A model generated the notes under the pieces. It did no database searches. It saw only the letters and a list, made by a program, of their open reading frames with translations, and was not told the DNA's origin. The translations under genes and the position numbers were made by a program. Shown piece after piece: positions 7,698 to 16,563 of a DNA stretch of 64,000 nt (position 1 is the stretch's first letter; the number at the start of each line of letters is the position of its first letter). Source of the DNA: Cupriavidus necator A5-1 (GTDB lineage Bacteria; Pseudomonadota; Gammaproteobacteria; Burkholderiales; Burkholderiaceae); assembly GCF_000744095.1 (NCBI RefSeq), contig NZ_JQLI01000004.1, forward strand, positions 62,001 through 126,000. Reading direction: 5' to 3'.

Positions 7698-10600
7698 TTA
7701 GCCAAGCTCCCGCGGAGATGCGACAACCCGAGCCTGATCCGCCTCGTCGTAGGGATCACCGATACCATCCGGTCGGGCTGCCGGCTCGCCCGTCACAACG
7801 TCCAATACCTCTGAGTTGGCTACTGGCTGGGCCAGTTGCGCCTCCTGCGCGGCGGCGCCCGCCTCCACACCGGCCGCCAGCAACTGCCGGACCTGTTGCC
7901 GGCGTTCCTCCTGCTCCGCCACGCGCGCGGCACGCTCCTGCGCCAGCGGGCCGACGAGCTGCTCGTAATAGCGTTGCTCCGCCAAGCGGGCAGTCCGGAA
8001 GGAGCCTCGGTTGCGGCGGGACACATAGAGCTGCAGACCTTGGCTCTTCACCATCGCGTGGATCAGGCGTTCGCGGCCTTCCCATGTCTCCGGCAGTCCG
8101 ATATACATCACCGTTCGGCTCTCCGATTTTGCGGTCTTAGACGCCGATAGCACTAGGGTGATGGGATATGGCTGGTCAGGGTGCGTCGCTTCCCAGGCCT
8201 TCTGGTCACGCTCGACAGCCTGGCGCATCGTTTTCACAAACTTGGTCTTTTCGGACTTCTCCAGGTCCATTTCGATGCGGTTGTTGGTCAGATCGAGGTT
8301 GAACCAGTTCTCGTTCTTGGCACCAACTTGGCCGGACAACAGCGCCGACTTGAACGAGACGTAGGCATAAACGCGCCCGGAATCCACGTGATCCGGGTCG
8401 CCACGGCCGCTTACAGCCGCCTCAATAAAGTTGACGATCATGCCCTTCTGGTGGAGGCGCAGCGGCATCGACATGACGCTGAACTCCGACTCCCCGCCCC
8501 ACCCGCGCTTATGAATGGAGATCGCCCGATGACGCTGCCCCGTTTCGTCGGTGTAGGTGATGGCCGTCCCTTTCTTCGTTGCAGCCGCCCACTCAGCAGC
8601 TTGGAACAGGTTGCCGACCAAGAGCGACCGAGTCATCCGGACCGGGCCAGGTTCAAAGTCGTTGAAGCGACGCGCTGCATCGCGCAACTCGTAGCGCTTG
8701 GATTGGCTGAACAGGCTACCGTCGATGTGAATGCGCGGAAACTCGGGCGCGGCGCCGGCACGGCGCAGCAAGTGTGAAGCAGACAGGATGACTGGCTTCT
8801 CCTCGCCAGGGCTGGCCAAGTGGAACCGCCACTTGGACAGCATGCTCTCTTCATTGGGCGGAGGCATGTCGACGCCCACGATTACCATCCGGCGGTCAGC
8901 AAAAAAGTGCGCAAACTTGCTGCCCTCTTCCTCCCGCACCCAGATCTGGGTACCGGGAGTCAGGTACGGGAGCACCGATTCTGCAAATAGCTTGCGCTGA
9001 TGGGATTCCTTGACGGCATTGTGCTCATCGTCGGCCAAGGCTTCCTCGATCGTCCCGAACTTGGTTTGGGACAAGCCAATCAGCTTTTTCGCCTCCAGGA
9101 CTTCAGCGGCTTTGCGGGCTGCCGGCATGAAGGTGAGCGCCTCGAACCTGGGATCGTTACCCCACTCACGGCGGAAGCGCTCGACCCACCAGGCGTCGCT
9201 GGGCATGTCATCGGCGCTCCAGGTGTTTAGCTTGAGCAGGGCCGCGGCACAGGCCTCTCCGTCGCTCATCACAGCCGCTCTCACGTTCATCCGCCACTGC
9301 ATGCCGGCCGGCTTGCCTTCCATCTGGGCGGCCTCCGGGTTCGAGTGCCAAATGGTGGCGGTTTCGCCGGAGCGAGACATCAGCGCCATCAGGCGCAACT
9401 CCATCTCGGAACCAGGCACGCGAGCTCCGAAGGTCAGCATCTTCCCGCCAATCGAGGCCAGACCCTTCAGCTTGCCAGCTGCCTCCTCCTCGGTGCCGGG
9501 GATCGCTTCCGCCGGGATTTCGTCGATGATCTCTTCAAAGATGGCGCGCGCGAACTGCTCTGCCCGCTCGGCCCCGCTCCCAGCCGCTTCGCGGTCAAGG
9601 GTACGCAGCATCGGGGCGGTCATGGAACGCACCACGCCACGCACCGGCACGCGACCGGTCCGGTCGGAGTCCTTGAGCACGGCGATCTGCTCCGCAATCC
9701 GTGCCTCGAGCTGCGCCCACTGCAGCGGCTGATAGTCCTTCTCATACGCAACGTCGCGCAGGTAGACCGGGCCGTCGAAAGCGCTCAGAAGCTCGAGGTT
9801 CTGGTCAGTACCCCATGCCAGGACTTCACGTTCGGTGCCGGCACGCCAGTCATTGTCCTTGATCCCGGAGCTTTCCCCGGCGATCTCGTTCTGAATCACC
9901 GCGTCCTCGTAGGCCATGTACAGGTCGTCGTAGACCTTCTTCTGGTCACGCGGCGACAGCAGGGCGATGCGCTGCGTGACCTTGTTGGCCAGTCCGGCGG
10001 CGTCCTGGGCGCTGCGCAGCTCGATGGACATGCGCCCGGCAACTCCTGGGTTCTCGAGCAGGTAGTCACGGCAGACCTCGTCGCCCATCCGGTTCAGCAG
10101 ATCGGGTACATCTTCGATCAGCGCGGCGTTGTCGCGCGATGAGCGGATGTTGGCCGACAGTCCCGCAAGCTTGCGGTTCTGCATCATCAGGGTGCGCATC
10201 TCCCCATAGAGGCCAGTGGTCAAGATCGAGATCCGAGGCGCCACCACTTGGTCGAAGCGGTTCACCCGACCGAACAACTGAATACGCTCGGTCGGATTTT
10301 CCGGAATCTGAAACTCGATTAGCTCGCGTTGCTGGGTGTTGCCAAAGCGCGGCGACGCGTGCAGCGACAAACCGGTGGCGGCTGCGCGATTGATCGTCAG
10401 CACGTCCAGGTGGCCCCAGTTGAAGTCCCGGACCGTACGCATGATGTCCGTCTTCTTGCGTGCACGCTTGCTGATCTTGGCAAGCCCAGCCGGTCGGGCG
10501 GGGTCGATCGGGGTGAGCTGCAGCCCGCGGCCAGAGATCTCGCCGACACGCTGCCCAGCCTGTTCCAGCCCCACCCGGATCACGTCCGCCGGCATGATCG

Positions 10601-13600
10601 GCATTTCCGGCAACGCGGCGACCTTCTCCATGATCTGCTCGATACCGTTGCGATACGCCGCGAGCTGATCTGGCGTAACTCCAGGGACATCCGCAATGGC
10701 CAACCCCCCGAGGCGGTCCTGGTCGTCATCGGCCCGCGCGCCGCGACCATCCTCATCGTCCGCGCTGACCTCCACCGACCGGATGGCGCCAAGACGGCTC
10801 ACCAGCGCCTTCATCAGGTCGCGCAGCGTCGGCATCCGGATGGTATCGACCTGCGACTGCGCACGTATCCGCTCGTCGAGGATCCGCGTCGCCTGATTGA
10901 CGAGCTCGGCATCCTGGCCAGCCTCTTCCTGCGTGGCGTTCTGGGCCACCCGCTGCATCCGCAGCGTCTCCTCCTCGATGAGCTGACGCACCATCGCTTC
11001 GCCGGTGTCCTCGAAGACGATCACCGGCCGCCGGCCAGCTTCAATCGCCCTCAGGGACCGTTCGATGGCATGGTCTGCGGAAAGCGCCGCCAGGGTGCGG
11101 CGCATCGCCTGGTAGATGGCGCCGCCGGTACCGAATCGCGAGGCGAAGAGCCGTCCCGCGGCCTGGGTGATGCTGGCGCGCGCGCGGCCCACGCGTGTGC
11201 GCGCGTTCTCCCGCGCTGTCGCTTTTGCCTGTGCCAGTTGGCCGCGCAGTCCCTCCAAGGTGGCGTCGGTCTCCTCCAGCCCCACCGCGTACTGATCAAT
11301 GCGGCCCGAAGCAGCCAATTCCTCTTGCGACAGTGGGTCCGCTGGCGCGCGAGCGGCGACCAAGCTTGCCAGCTCAGTTTGTGCTGCTTCGCGCTGGGCT
11401 GCGGTATTTGCGCGCGTAGCACTCCACTGCGCAATCCGTTCCTCAACCGCCTCAATCGCCTCCTGTTCCCGCTTTTCCTCCGCTGCTTCAGCCCTGCGAA
11501 TCTCCTCACGCGCCGCCTGCGCAGCCAGCAACAATGACTTGGTTTGCGAGTTGGCCCGCTGCAACAGGTGGTCGATCTCTCCGGAGACCATGGCCATCAT
11601 GCCCAAGATTTCAGAGACCTGGCCGGCCACTGCCGTATTGCGGTCCGTTCGCATTGCGTCGACTTCCACCACGAAGTCGATCTTCGACAGATCGTGCTCA
11701 CGTCGGATAAAGCCTCCGTCGCGCGCCAGCATCGCCGAGAACACCTCGCCAAACTCTTCGCCGCCGCGGTTCATCGCGTCAGTAACCTGTTGAATATTCA
11801 CAGATTCCGGGAAGGCGCGTGAGTAGATGTGCAGGTTCTTGGCGGCCTTGGCCCACGTCGCCGACGAATAGACGACGCCCCAAGCGCTTTCCGCGATCTG
11901 GTGCACACGCTCAGCGGTATTCGAGTCGGAGCCGGCCGCCACGTGCGCTTCGTCGAAGAACACCAAGGCGTCCTGGCAGTGGTTGAGCAGCCAGTCGCCC
12001 TTGGGGGAGTCCTTGGAATTAACCTGCGAGTAGGTCGTGAAGACTATGTTCGCCCCGATTTGCTCAGGCGACAGGTTATCCGCAAGGATCGCTTTCATCC
12101 TGGCGGCCGGCACCGGCTCGGCGAGGACTTGGCCTTCTCCGGCAATATCGAGGATCTGGCCATCCTGGTTGGTGATGAACGGGCGGAAACGGCCCCACTC
12201 TTCAATATCGATCAGGTCACGTGCCAGGTCCGAGAACAGGTTCGCGCGGTCAGTGAAGAAGATCACCGGCCTGCCCTGCTTGTTTGCCCACGCGGCCAGC
12301 GCACTGAGGCTGCGGCCTTTCCCGATCCCCGTTTCGTCGCCAAGGATCGCACCGCGGCCTTGCTGGACTCGGTTGATCATCAGCGCCACGGAATCGATCT
12401 GCTCGGGCGAGAATCGCTCCGGAAGGGTTTCGTAACCCATGCCCAGCTCGTGCGCCACGAATTCGTCGATCTGGCCTCGCTCCTCCTCAAGCTTCGCCAA
12501 GGCGTAGCTCAGCGAGGCCTGCAGGTTCTTGGGCACCATCGTGCTGCCAGCCCCGGTGCGGGAGAAGGCGGTGTACGGGCGCTGGTAGCGGTTCTCTTCC
12601 CGCAGATCACCGACCTTGATGGCCTCGTCGGGGTCGACCTCGAGCTCAGGCGCGTTCTCACGCAAGGTGAGCGTTTCGTCGACGATGGTCTTGACGCCGT
12701 CCCAGTCGAAGCAAACCGGCAGTTTGTCGGCTTCCGCGTACTGGCGGTCGTCGGCACGCCGCGGCTGGTTCCGGAAGACGATTACTCGGGTACCATTCGG
12801 GGCGCCGCCGGCTTGCGTCAGCGCGCGCGAGACGTCGAATGCGTACTCAATGGTACCTACGGCCTCCAGGGAGGCTAGATATTGCCGCATCTCGGGCGCC
12901 AGCCGCCCGGAGTCCGACTGCATCTCGCCGGCGTCCAGGGTAAGCACCGCGCGCGAGCCCGGCTGCAGCGAAGCCGACAGGGCGCCGGCGGCCGCGATGC
13001 CTTCACCCCGTGTACCGGCCTGCCAGTCCACGTTGTGGGCGAGAATGCCATCGTGTCGTGCCTGCGGATCCACGCTGTCAGCCCACGTTACGCCCGGGTT
13101 CCAGTGGATGTTGGCCTCGGCCAGCGCACCGCCTGCCTCGGATCGGACAGCCAGGATCTTCACGCCCTCCGGCAAATTGGCAAAGCCGGCGCCATTGCCT
13201 GCCGAGGGCACAAGCACGCTAGGTTCCGAGGCGCCCTCCTGCGCAGGCCCGATGGCCAGAAGGCGCTGCGTGGCCAAGGCAATGGGCATAGGTACCGGGG
13301 CCACACCCACCTCCCGCGTGAGCGCCCCCCCGGGCATGGATTCGTAGATGTGAACGGCATCACCCCACGCAGCGGCGGCACTGTCATGCTCCCGCATGAG
13401 GTATTCAACAAACGCAGCTTCAATGGCGCTCCAGGCCATCCGCATGCTCGCGGCATCCGTGGGCGCGTCGGGGAACGTAGCGCGCACGAAACGATTGAAG
13501 TCCGCCTCGCGCTGGATCTCACCCAGGCTGACCTCACGCAGGAAGCCTCGCGCACAGGCTATCAGGTCACGTTCGGTCGAAGCGCGCAGAAAGGACGTTG

Positions 13601-14090
13601 GGGCCATGCCCGTGCCCTCGCGCATCATCGCGCCACCATCAGTCACCAGGGATCGGCCAGTAATGTCCTCGAAGATCCGTGCGCCGTCGGCGTTGCGGCC
13701 AAGGAAGAACCCCGATTCGATCAGTCGGGCGAGTTCGGCGGCCTCCTGCTCTCGCTGTTGGTTCGCCGCCTCTTCCCGGTTTGCACGGCCGCGACGCGCC
13801 GCGTCGAGGTCAATGAAGAACTCGCTGCGGGTCATCACCCGCGTGGCGGCATTCGGCCAGATGGATCGAAACTCGCTGGGACGGGCTTGCTCTCCTTCGC
13901 GAAAAGGGCGAATGAGGTAGGCGCCAGTCGGGCTCGAGCGGAACTTCAGGTCCTCAATGACCCTGTTGAATAGCCGCGTTCCGGCCTTGATGCCGGTGAT
14001 GACATAGAGCAGGCGGTTATCCAGCGAGGCAACACGCAGGCGTACTCCAACGGGGTCATTCAGGTCGATCCACTTGGTCGTGGCAGACAT
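7698..14090 (-). CDS. Giant strawberry-notch-type helicase with decayed methylase-like domain (DarB-like)
   Basis: 2130 residues. Residues about 290-445 have the shape of an N6-adenine methylase: a motif-I-like VLVPSAGNGAGF at 292-303 and an HNVDW at 352-356 where NPPF/Y would be, so catalysis is probably lost. Then comes a superfamily 2 helicase: GDETGIGKGRS at 584-594 (Walker A), FFDEAHVAAG at 711-720 (DEAH box), SSATW at 742-746. A long Ala/Glu coiled coil lies at about 845-975, and a helicase C-terminal lobe has TGLSLHAS (1239-1246) and QLFGRVNRFDQ (about 1270-1280). The layout matches strawberry-notch proteins and the methylase-helicase DarB of phage P1, which protects P1 DNA from type I restriction. 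Residues 1300-2130 are unassigned. ATG 14090 has GGAG 6 bases upstream. An antirestriction or DNA-entry role is inference. Confidence 0.82.
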   Translation of the reverse strand: MSATTKWIDLNDPVGVRLRVASLDNRLLYVITGIKAGTRLFNRVIEDLKFRSSPTGAYLIRPFREGEQARPSEFRSIWPNAATRVMTRSEFFIDLDAARRGRANREEAANQQREQEAAELARLIESGFFLGRNADGARIFEDITGRSLVTDGGAMMREGTGMAPTSFLRASTERDLIACARGFLREVSLGEIQREADFNRFVRATFPDAPTDAASMRMAWSAIEAAFVEYLMREHDSAAAAWGDAVHIYESMPGGALTREVGVAPVPMPIALATQRLLAIGPAQEGASEPSVLVPSAGNGAGFANLPEGVKILAVRSEAGGALAEANIHWNPGVTWADSVDPQARHDGILAHNVDWQAGTRGEGIAAAGALSASLQPGSRAVLTLDAGEMQSDSGRLAPEMRQYLASLEAVGTIEYAFDVSRALTQAGGAPNGTRVIVFRNQPRRADDRQYAEADKLPVCFDWDGVKTIVDETLTLRENAPELEVDPDEAIKVGDLREENRYQRPYTAFSRTGAGSTMVPKNLQASLSYALAKLEEERGQIDEFVAHELGMGYETLPERFSPEQIDSVALMINRVQQGRGAILGDETGIGKGRSLSALAAWANKQGRPVIFFTDRANLFSDLARDLIDIEEWGRFRPFITNQDGQILDIAGEGQVLAEPVPAARMKAILADNLSPEQIGANIVFTTYSQVNSKDSPKGDWLLNHCQDALVFFDEAHVAAGSDSNTAERVHQIAESAWGVVYSSATWAKAAKNLHIYSRAFPESVNIQQVTDAMNRGGEEFGEVFSAMLARDGGFIRREHDLSKIDFVVEVDAMRTDRNTAVAGQVSEILGMMAMVSGEIDHLLQRANSQTKSLLLAAQAAREEIRRAEAAEEKREQEAIEAVEERIAQWSATRANTAAQREAAQTELASLVAARAPADPLSQEELAASGRIDQYAVGLEETDATLEGLRGQLAQAKATARENARTRVGRARASITQAAGRLFASRFGTGGAIYQAMRRTLAALSADHAIERSLRAIEAGRRPVIVFEDTGEAMVRQLIEEETLRMQRVAQNATQEEAGQDAELVNQATRILDERIRAQSQVDTIRMPTLRDLMKALVSRLGAIRSVEVSADDEDGRGARADDDQDRLGGLAIADVPGVTPDQLAAYRNGIEQIMEKVAALPEMPIMPADVIRVGLEQAGQRVGEISGRGLQLTPIDPARPAGLAKISKRARKKTDIMRTVRDFNWGHLDVLTINRAAATGLSLHASPRFGNTQQRELIEFQIPENPTERIQLFGRVNRFDQVVAPRISILTTGLYGEMRTLMMQNRKLAGLSANIRSSRDNAALIEDVPDLLNRMGDEVCRDYLLENPGVAGRMSIELRSAQDAAGLANKVTQRIALLSPRDQKKVYDDLYMAYEDAVIQNEIAGESSGIKDNDWRAGTEREVLAWGTDQNLELLSAFDGPVYLRDVAYEKDYQPLQWAQLEARIAEQIAVLKDSDRTGRVPVRGVVRSMTAPMLRTLDREAAGSGAERAEQFARAIFEEIIDEIPAEAIPGTEEEAAGKLKGLASIGGKMLTFGARVPGSEMELRLMALMSRSGETATIWHSNPEAAQMEGKPAGMQWRMNVRAAVMSDGEACAAALLKLNTWSADDMPSDAWWVERFRREWGNDPRFEALTFMPAARKAAEVLEAKKLIGLSQTKFGTIEEALADDEHNAVKESHQRKLFAESVLPYLTPGTQIWVREEEGSKFAHFFADRRMVIVGVDMPPPNEESMLSKWRFHLASPGEEKPVILSASHLLRRAGAAPEFPRIHIDGSLFSQSKRYELRDAARRFNDFEPGPVRMTRSLLVGNLFQAAEWAAATKKGTAITYTDETGQRHRAISIHKRGWGGESEFSVMSMPLRLHQKGMIVNFIEAAVSGRGDPDHVDSGRVYAYVSFKSALLSGQVGAKNENWFNLDLTNNRIEMDLEKSEKTKFVKTMRQAVERDQKAWEATHPDQPYPITLVLSASKTAKSESRTVMYIGLPETWEGRERLIHAMVKSQGLQLYVSRRNRGSFRTARLAEQRYYEQLVGPLAQERAARVAEQEERRQQVRQLLAAGVEAGAAAQEAQLAQPVANSEVLDVVTGEPAARPDGIGDPYDEADQARVVASPRELG

Positions 14091-14165
14091 CGCGCACTCC
14101 GATGCAAGGTTACGGCTCCGTGCACCGGAGACCGATTTCTGGGGTCACCCAGGGACTGTTTCAGG

Positions 14166-14198
14166 AAAAAAGGGCCCGGCACCAGGTGGCGCCAGGCC
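14166..14198 (-). terminator. Intrinsic terminator after the exonuclease/ssDNA-binding operon
   Basis: Read on the minus strand, GGCCTGGCGCC pairs with GGTGCCGGGCC across an ACCT loop (two G-U pairs), followed by CTTTTTT. It lies 40 bases after the stop of the ssDNA-binding candidate and before the helicase gene, so the helicase probably has its own promoter. Confidence 0.75.
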
Positions 14199-14236
14199 AA
14201 AACGGGCGCTGTGATCCCCGCGCCCTGAGAGGGCGG

Positions 14237-14953
14237 TTAGGCGGCTTCGCGCTGCTGAGCAGCACGTGCAATGTCGTCCGGATCGATGAAGTCGTCGTCA
14301 GTCGCACCTTGCTGCTCATGCTGATCCGGCTTCTTCGCCGCTTCTCGCATCTTGTCGACGGTCTCCTTGAGGTAACCGGTCGCCCCCTCGACCCACTCAT
14401 TCAGCGCGCTGTAGTCGCGTTGGTTCGAATCTTGGCCGTTCGCCAGCTTGTGGAAGGGCGCTGCTGGAAGACCCTGCAGGGGATTCCCCTCCGCATCGAC
14501 GCCATAGTTCGGAGCGACGGGCTCCCCGTCCTGTTTGACACTCACCCATGCCATATCCGACTTAACGACCTGTTCGCCGATCTTCTCGCCGGCCTTGGTC
14601 AGACCGGGCGTAATCGACAGCGGCCGGCTGAGATCAGAACCGAGTAGCTTGGCGATCAGGCGCGCACCGAAGTAAGTTGCATCGCCACCGGACTTCAGCG
14701 AGAAGCTGACGGCGGTGTTGTCCGCAAAGTAGATCGTCGCAACGGTCTTGTCCTTGTATTGCGGGTTATTGCTCGGTTGCTCGCGGATCTGGAAGCCGTT
14801 GATTTGGCCTTCGATCGTATCGACCGGTTGGTAGATCATCTTACCGGTCGCCTGATCGCGCTCCCCTGTGTTCACCTTCATGGTGCCTTCTTTGGCGTTG
14901 ATTTCTGCAAAGGTCACCTTGCCTTGACCGGGACCGCGTTGGCTGAATGCCAT
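14237..14953 (-). CDS. Probable single-stranded-DNA-binding protein partner of the exonuclease
   Basis: 238 residues, starting at ATG 14953 with a strong AAAGGAG site; longer in-frame readings have no site. The N-terminal 110 residues (MAFSQRGPGQGKVTF onward) read as a beta-rich, OB-like domain: alternating short strands such as KTVATIYFADNTAVSFSL and few helices. The C-terminus is acidic and flexible (DDDFIDPDDIARAAQQ), as in proteins that bind ssDNA and recruit partners through a tail. It lies 52 bases downstream of the YqaJ-type exonuclease gene and is co-transcribed with it. Phage and ICE exonucleases of this type are normally paired with an ssDNA-binding or annealing protein, which supports the guess. 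No family-defining motif was seen; an annealase is the main alternative. Confidence 0.6.
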   Translation of the reverse strand: MAFSQRGPGQGKVTFAEINAKEGTMKVNTGERDQATGKMIYQPVDTIEGQINGFQIREQPSNNPQYKDKTVATIYFADNTAVSFSLKSGGDATYFGARLIAKLLGSDLSRPLSITPGLTKAGEKIGEQVVKSDMAWVSVKQDGEPVAPNYGVDAEGNPLQGLPAAPFHKLANGQDSNQRDYSALNEWVEGATGYLKETVDKMREAAKKPDQHEQQGATDDDFIDPDDIARAAQQREAA

Positions 14954-15005
14954 GATGAGCTCCTTTAGAAGAGATGATGGGGCTTGATTGGGTTCGATCG
15001 GTCGC

Positions 15006-16379
15006 TTAGGCACGCTCGCGTTGGATGGCGGGCACCTCATGCTCCGACTGCCCGTCGTCTTCCTCGCCCTCACTTTCTTTCGGAGAAATGAGCGGGGCAA
15101 AGTTCGATTCGACCCAGGCTTCCGCCTGGGCCTTGAGGTTCTTATCCGCGGCAAATTTGATCGTCTCGGTTTCCACGGCGTCGGCGTCGTGGCCATGCTC
15201 AGCCAGCGCCTGGTAGATCTTTGAGCTGTCGTACGAGGGCACGATGAACTGGTCGAGCCCAACCCGCTGCTCCGTCAGGAAGGCGACCATCTTCTCGGTG
15301 TCGTATTTGGGTTTGCCGCTGGCCTTCTTCGTGCAGGTCGACAGCACCGCTTCGCCGAGAAGCTCGCGTGCCTTTTCGAGATTTATGGATGCGCTCGCTG
15401 TCACCGACAAGTCGCCAGCGAAAACCAGGCGCTCGCCGCCAAACCGCCTGGTGCTCAGCTCCAACCCCGTCACAAGGCGTTTGCGCTCGGCTTCTGCCGC
15501 GTCTCCAAGCGCCTTGGAGAGTGCGAGCTGGCGCGCGATCCGGGCCGCGTGGGGCGCCCAGGCCTCGCGCTGCGCGTCCTCAATCTCCATGCGTTGGGCT
15601 CGGATGTAGGGCGGAATTTCGCCGCGCAGGACACATGCCCAATAGTGATCGCCCGTCTCGCGGATCAGGTCGCAGAGCTCCGGCCGGATCGGCACAAAGT
15701 CATTGCGAAGCCGCCAGTTGGCCCAGTCAAATTGGGAAAGAATCGCGCCATTGATCCGTATGCCTTGCTCTGCGCATAGGATGGCGCCTTGGTGGAGCTG
15801 GGCCGTGTACTGGAAGGAAACTGCTTCGGATTCGTCGACGGAAGTCGGCGACTTGTAATCAGTAAGGTAGCGGCCTTGGACCAAGACCTCCCCCGCGGCG
15901 GTCTCCATGGTCTGCCGAGGCAGGACCACAAGGTCATCGGGCGAGTAACGCATCCACGGGCGGGTGCCTTGGGCTTTCGCCAGCTTTCCGTAGGCAACCG
16001 CGTCCCGATTGGTGCCGAACTGCTGGTAGAACCGGCCCCGATGGTTGTCCTCGTACTCCTTACCACGCAGCATCGCCGGGGTCGTGGGCGTAGGCACCTT
16101 CTTGAGCAGCTTCTCCATCGCCCAATCGTGGGCGCTGAACATGAAGTCCGCCCGGTGGCCAAGGTAGTTCCTCACCAGTCCGCCAATCTCGCTCCCTCCA
16201 ATGCCACCCGCTCTGGTCATGTGCCAGGGCGCCTCATGGGGCATTGTCGCGATCACGTAGTCAATCCACTGGTTGGCATCGGCCAGGTCGATTGCGTCGC
16301 GTTGCGGCAGCCGGTCGAGCTGCGCGACAAGCTGCCGGCGCAATTGCTGCAGAGCGGACGGATCCAGATTAGCGGTCAT
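15006..16379 (-). CDS. YqaJ/lambda-exonuclease-family nuclease
   Basis: 457 residues. The PD-(D/E)XK nuclease elements of YqaJ-type viral recombinases are recognisable in order: GGIGGSEIGGL at 58-68, RGKEYEDNHR at 105-114, SPDDLVVL at 146-153, then the catalytic strand with Asp174-x-Lys176 (YLTDYKSP) and the following FQYTAQLHQGA helix at 189-199. Members digest one strand of duplex DNA from ends, making 3' overhangs for recombination by an annealing partner. The final 120 residues are extra and end in an acidic tail (ESEGEEDDGQ). ATG 16379 follows GGGGACC. A good sigma-70 promoter lies about 90 bases upstream, and the next gene is the ssDNA-binding candidate. Role on the plasmid (repair or recombination of incoming DNA) is inference. 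Confidence 0.8.
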   Translation of the reverse strand: MTANLDPSALQQLRRQLVAQLDRLPQRDAIDLADANQWIDYVIATMPHEAPWHMTRAGGIGGSEIGGLVRNYLGHRADFMFSAHDWAMEKLLKKVPTPTTPAMLRGKEYEDNHRGRFYQQFGTNRDAVAYGKLAKAQGTRPWMRYSPDDLVVLPRQTMETAAGEVLVQGRYLTDYKSPTSVDESEAVSFQYTAQLHQGAILCAEQGIRINGAILSQFDWANWRLRNDFVPIRPELCDLIRETGDHYWACVLRGEIPPYIRAQRMEIEDAQREAWAPHAARIARQLALSKALGDAAEAERKRLVTGLELSTRRFGGERLVFAGDLSVTASASINLEKARELLGEAVLSTCTKKASGKPKYDTEKMVAFLTEQRVGLDQFIVPSYDSSKIYQALAEHGHDADAVETETIKFAADKNLKAQAEAWVESNFAPLISPKESEGEEDDGQSEHEVPAIQRERA

Positions 16380-16465
16380 CGATGGTCCCCGTAGGCCCTC
16401 GCCTACAGATCAAAACACTCCGGCGACTTCGCCATTATATTTTGCGTTTCAATATGTTAGTTAGC

Positions 16466-16494
16466 AATTTAATTACATGAATTTGCAGTGTCAA
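16466..16494 (-). promoter_or_regulatory. Sigma-70-type promoter for the exonuclease operon
   Basis: On the minus strand, TTGACA (16494-16489) is followed by a 17-base spacer and TAAATT (16471-16466). The surrounding 16430-16490 stretch is much more AT-rich than its neighbours. It lies in the divergent gap between the exonuclease gene and the primase gene. Confidence 0.6.
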
Positions 16495-16563
16495 GGGTTT
16501 GAGCCCAAGCACCCATCATGTTGCATGGTAGGATGGTGATACACAATAGTACGGCTGCCCACC

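Noticed and set aside
7718..13973. Plus-strand genes opposite the giant helicase
   Set aside because: Many long frames exist only because of GC-rich third positions; none has recognised motifs, while the minus-strand frame is continuous with helicase motifs.
14954..15262. Longer start for the ssDNA-binding candidate
   Set aside because: Arg/Ser/Pro-rich shadow of the exonuclease gene; the strong AAAGGAG site marks ATG 14953.
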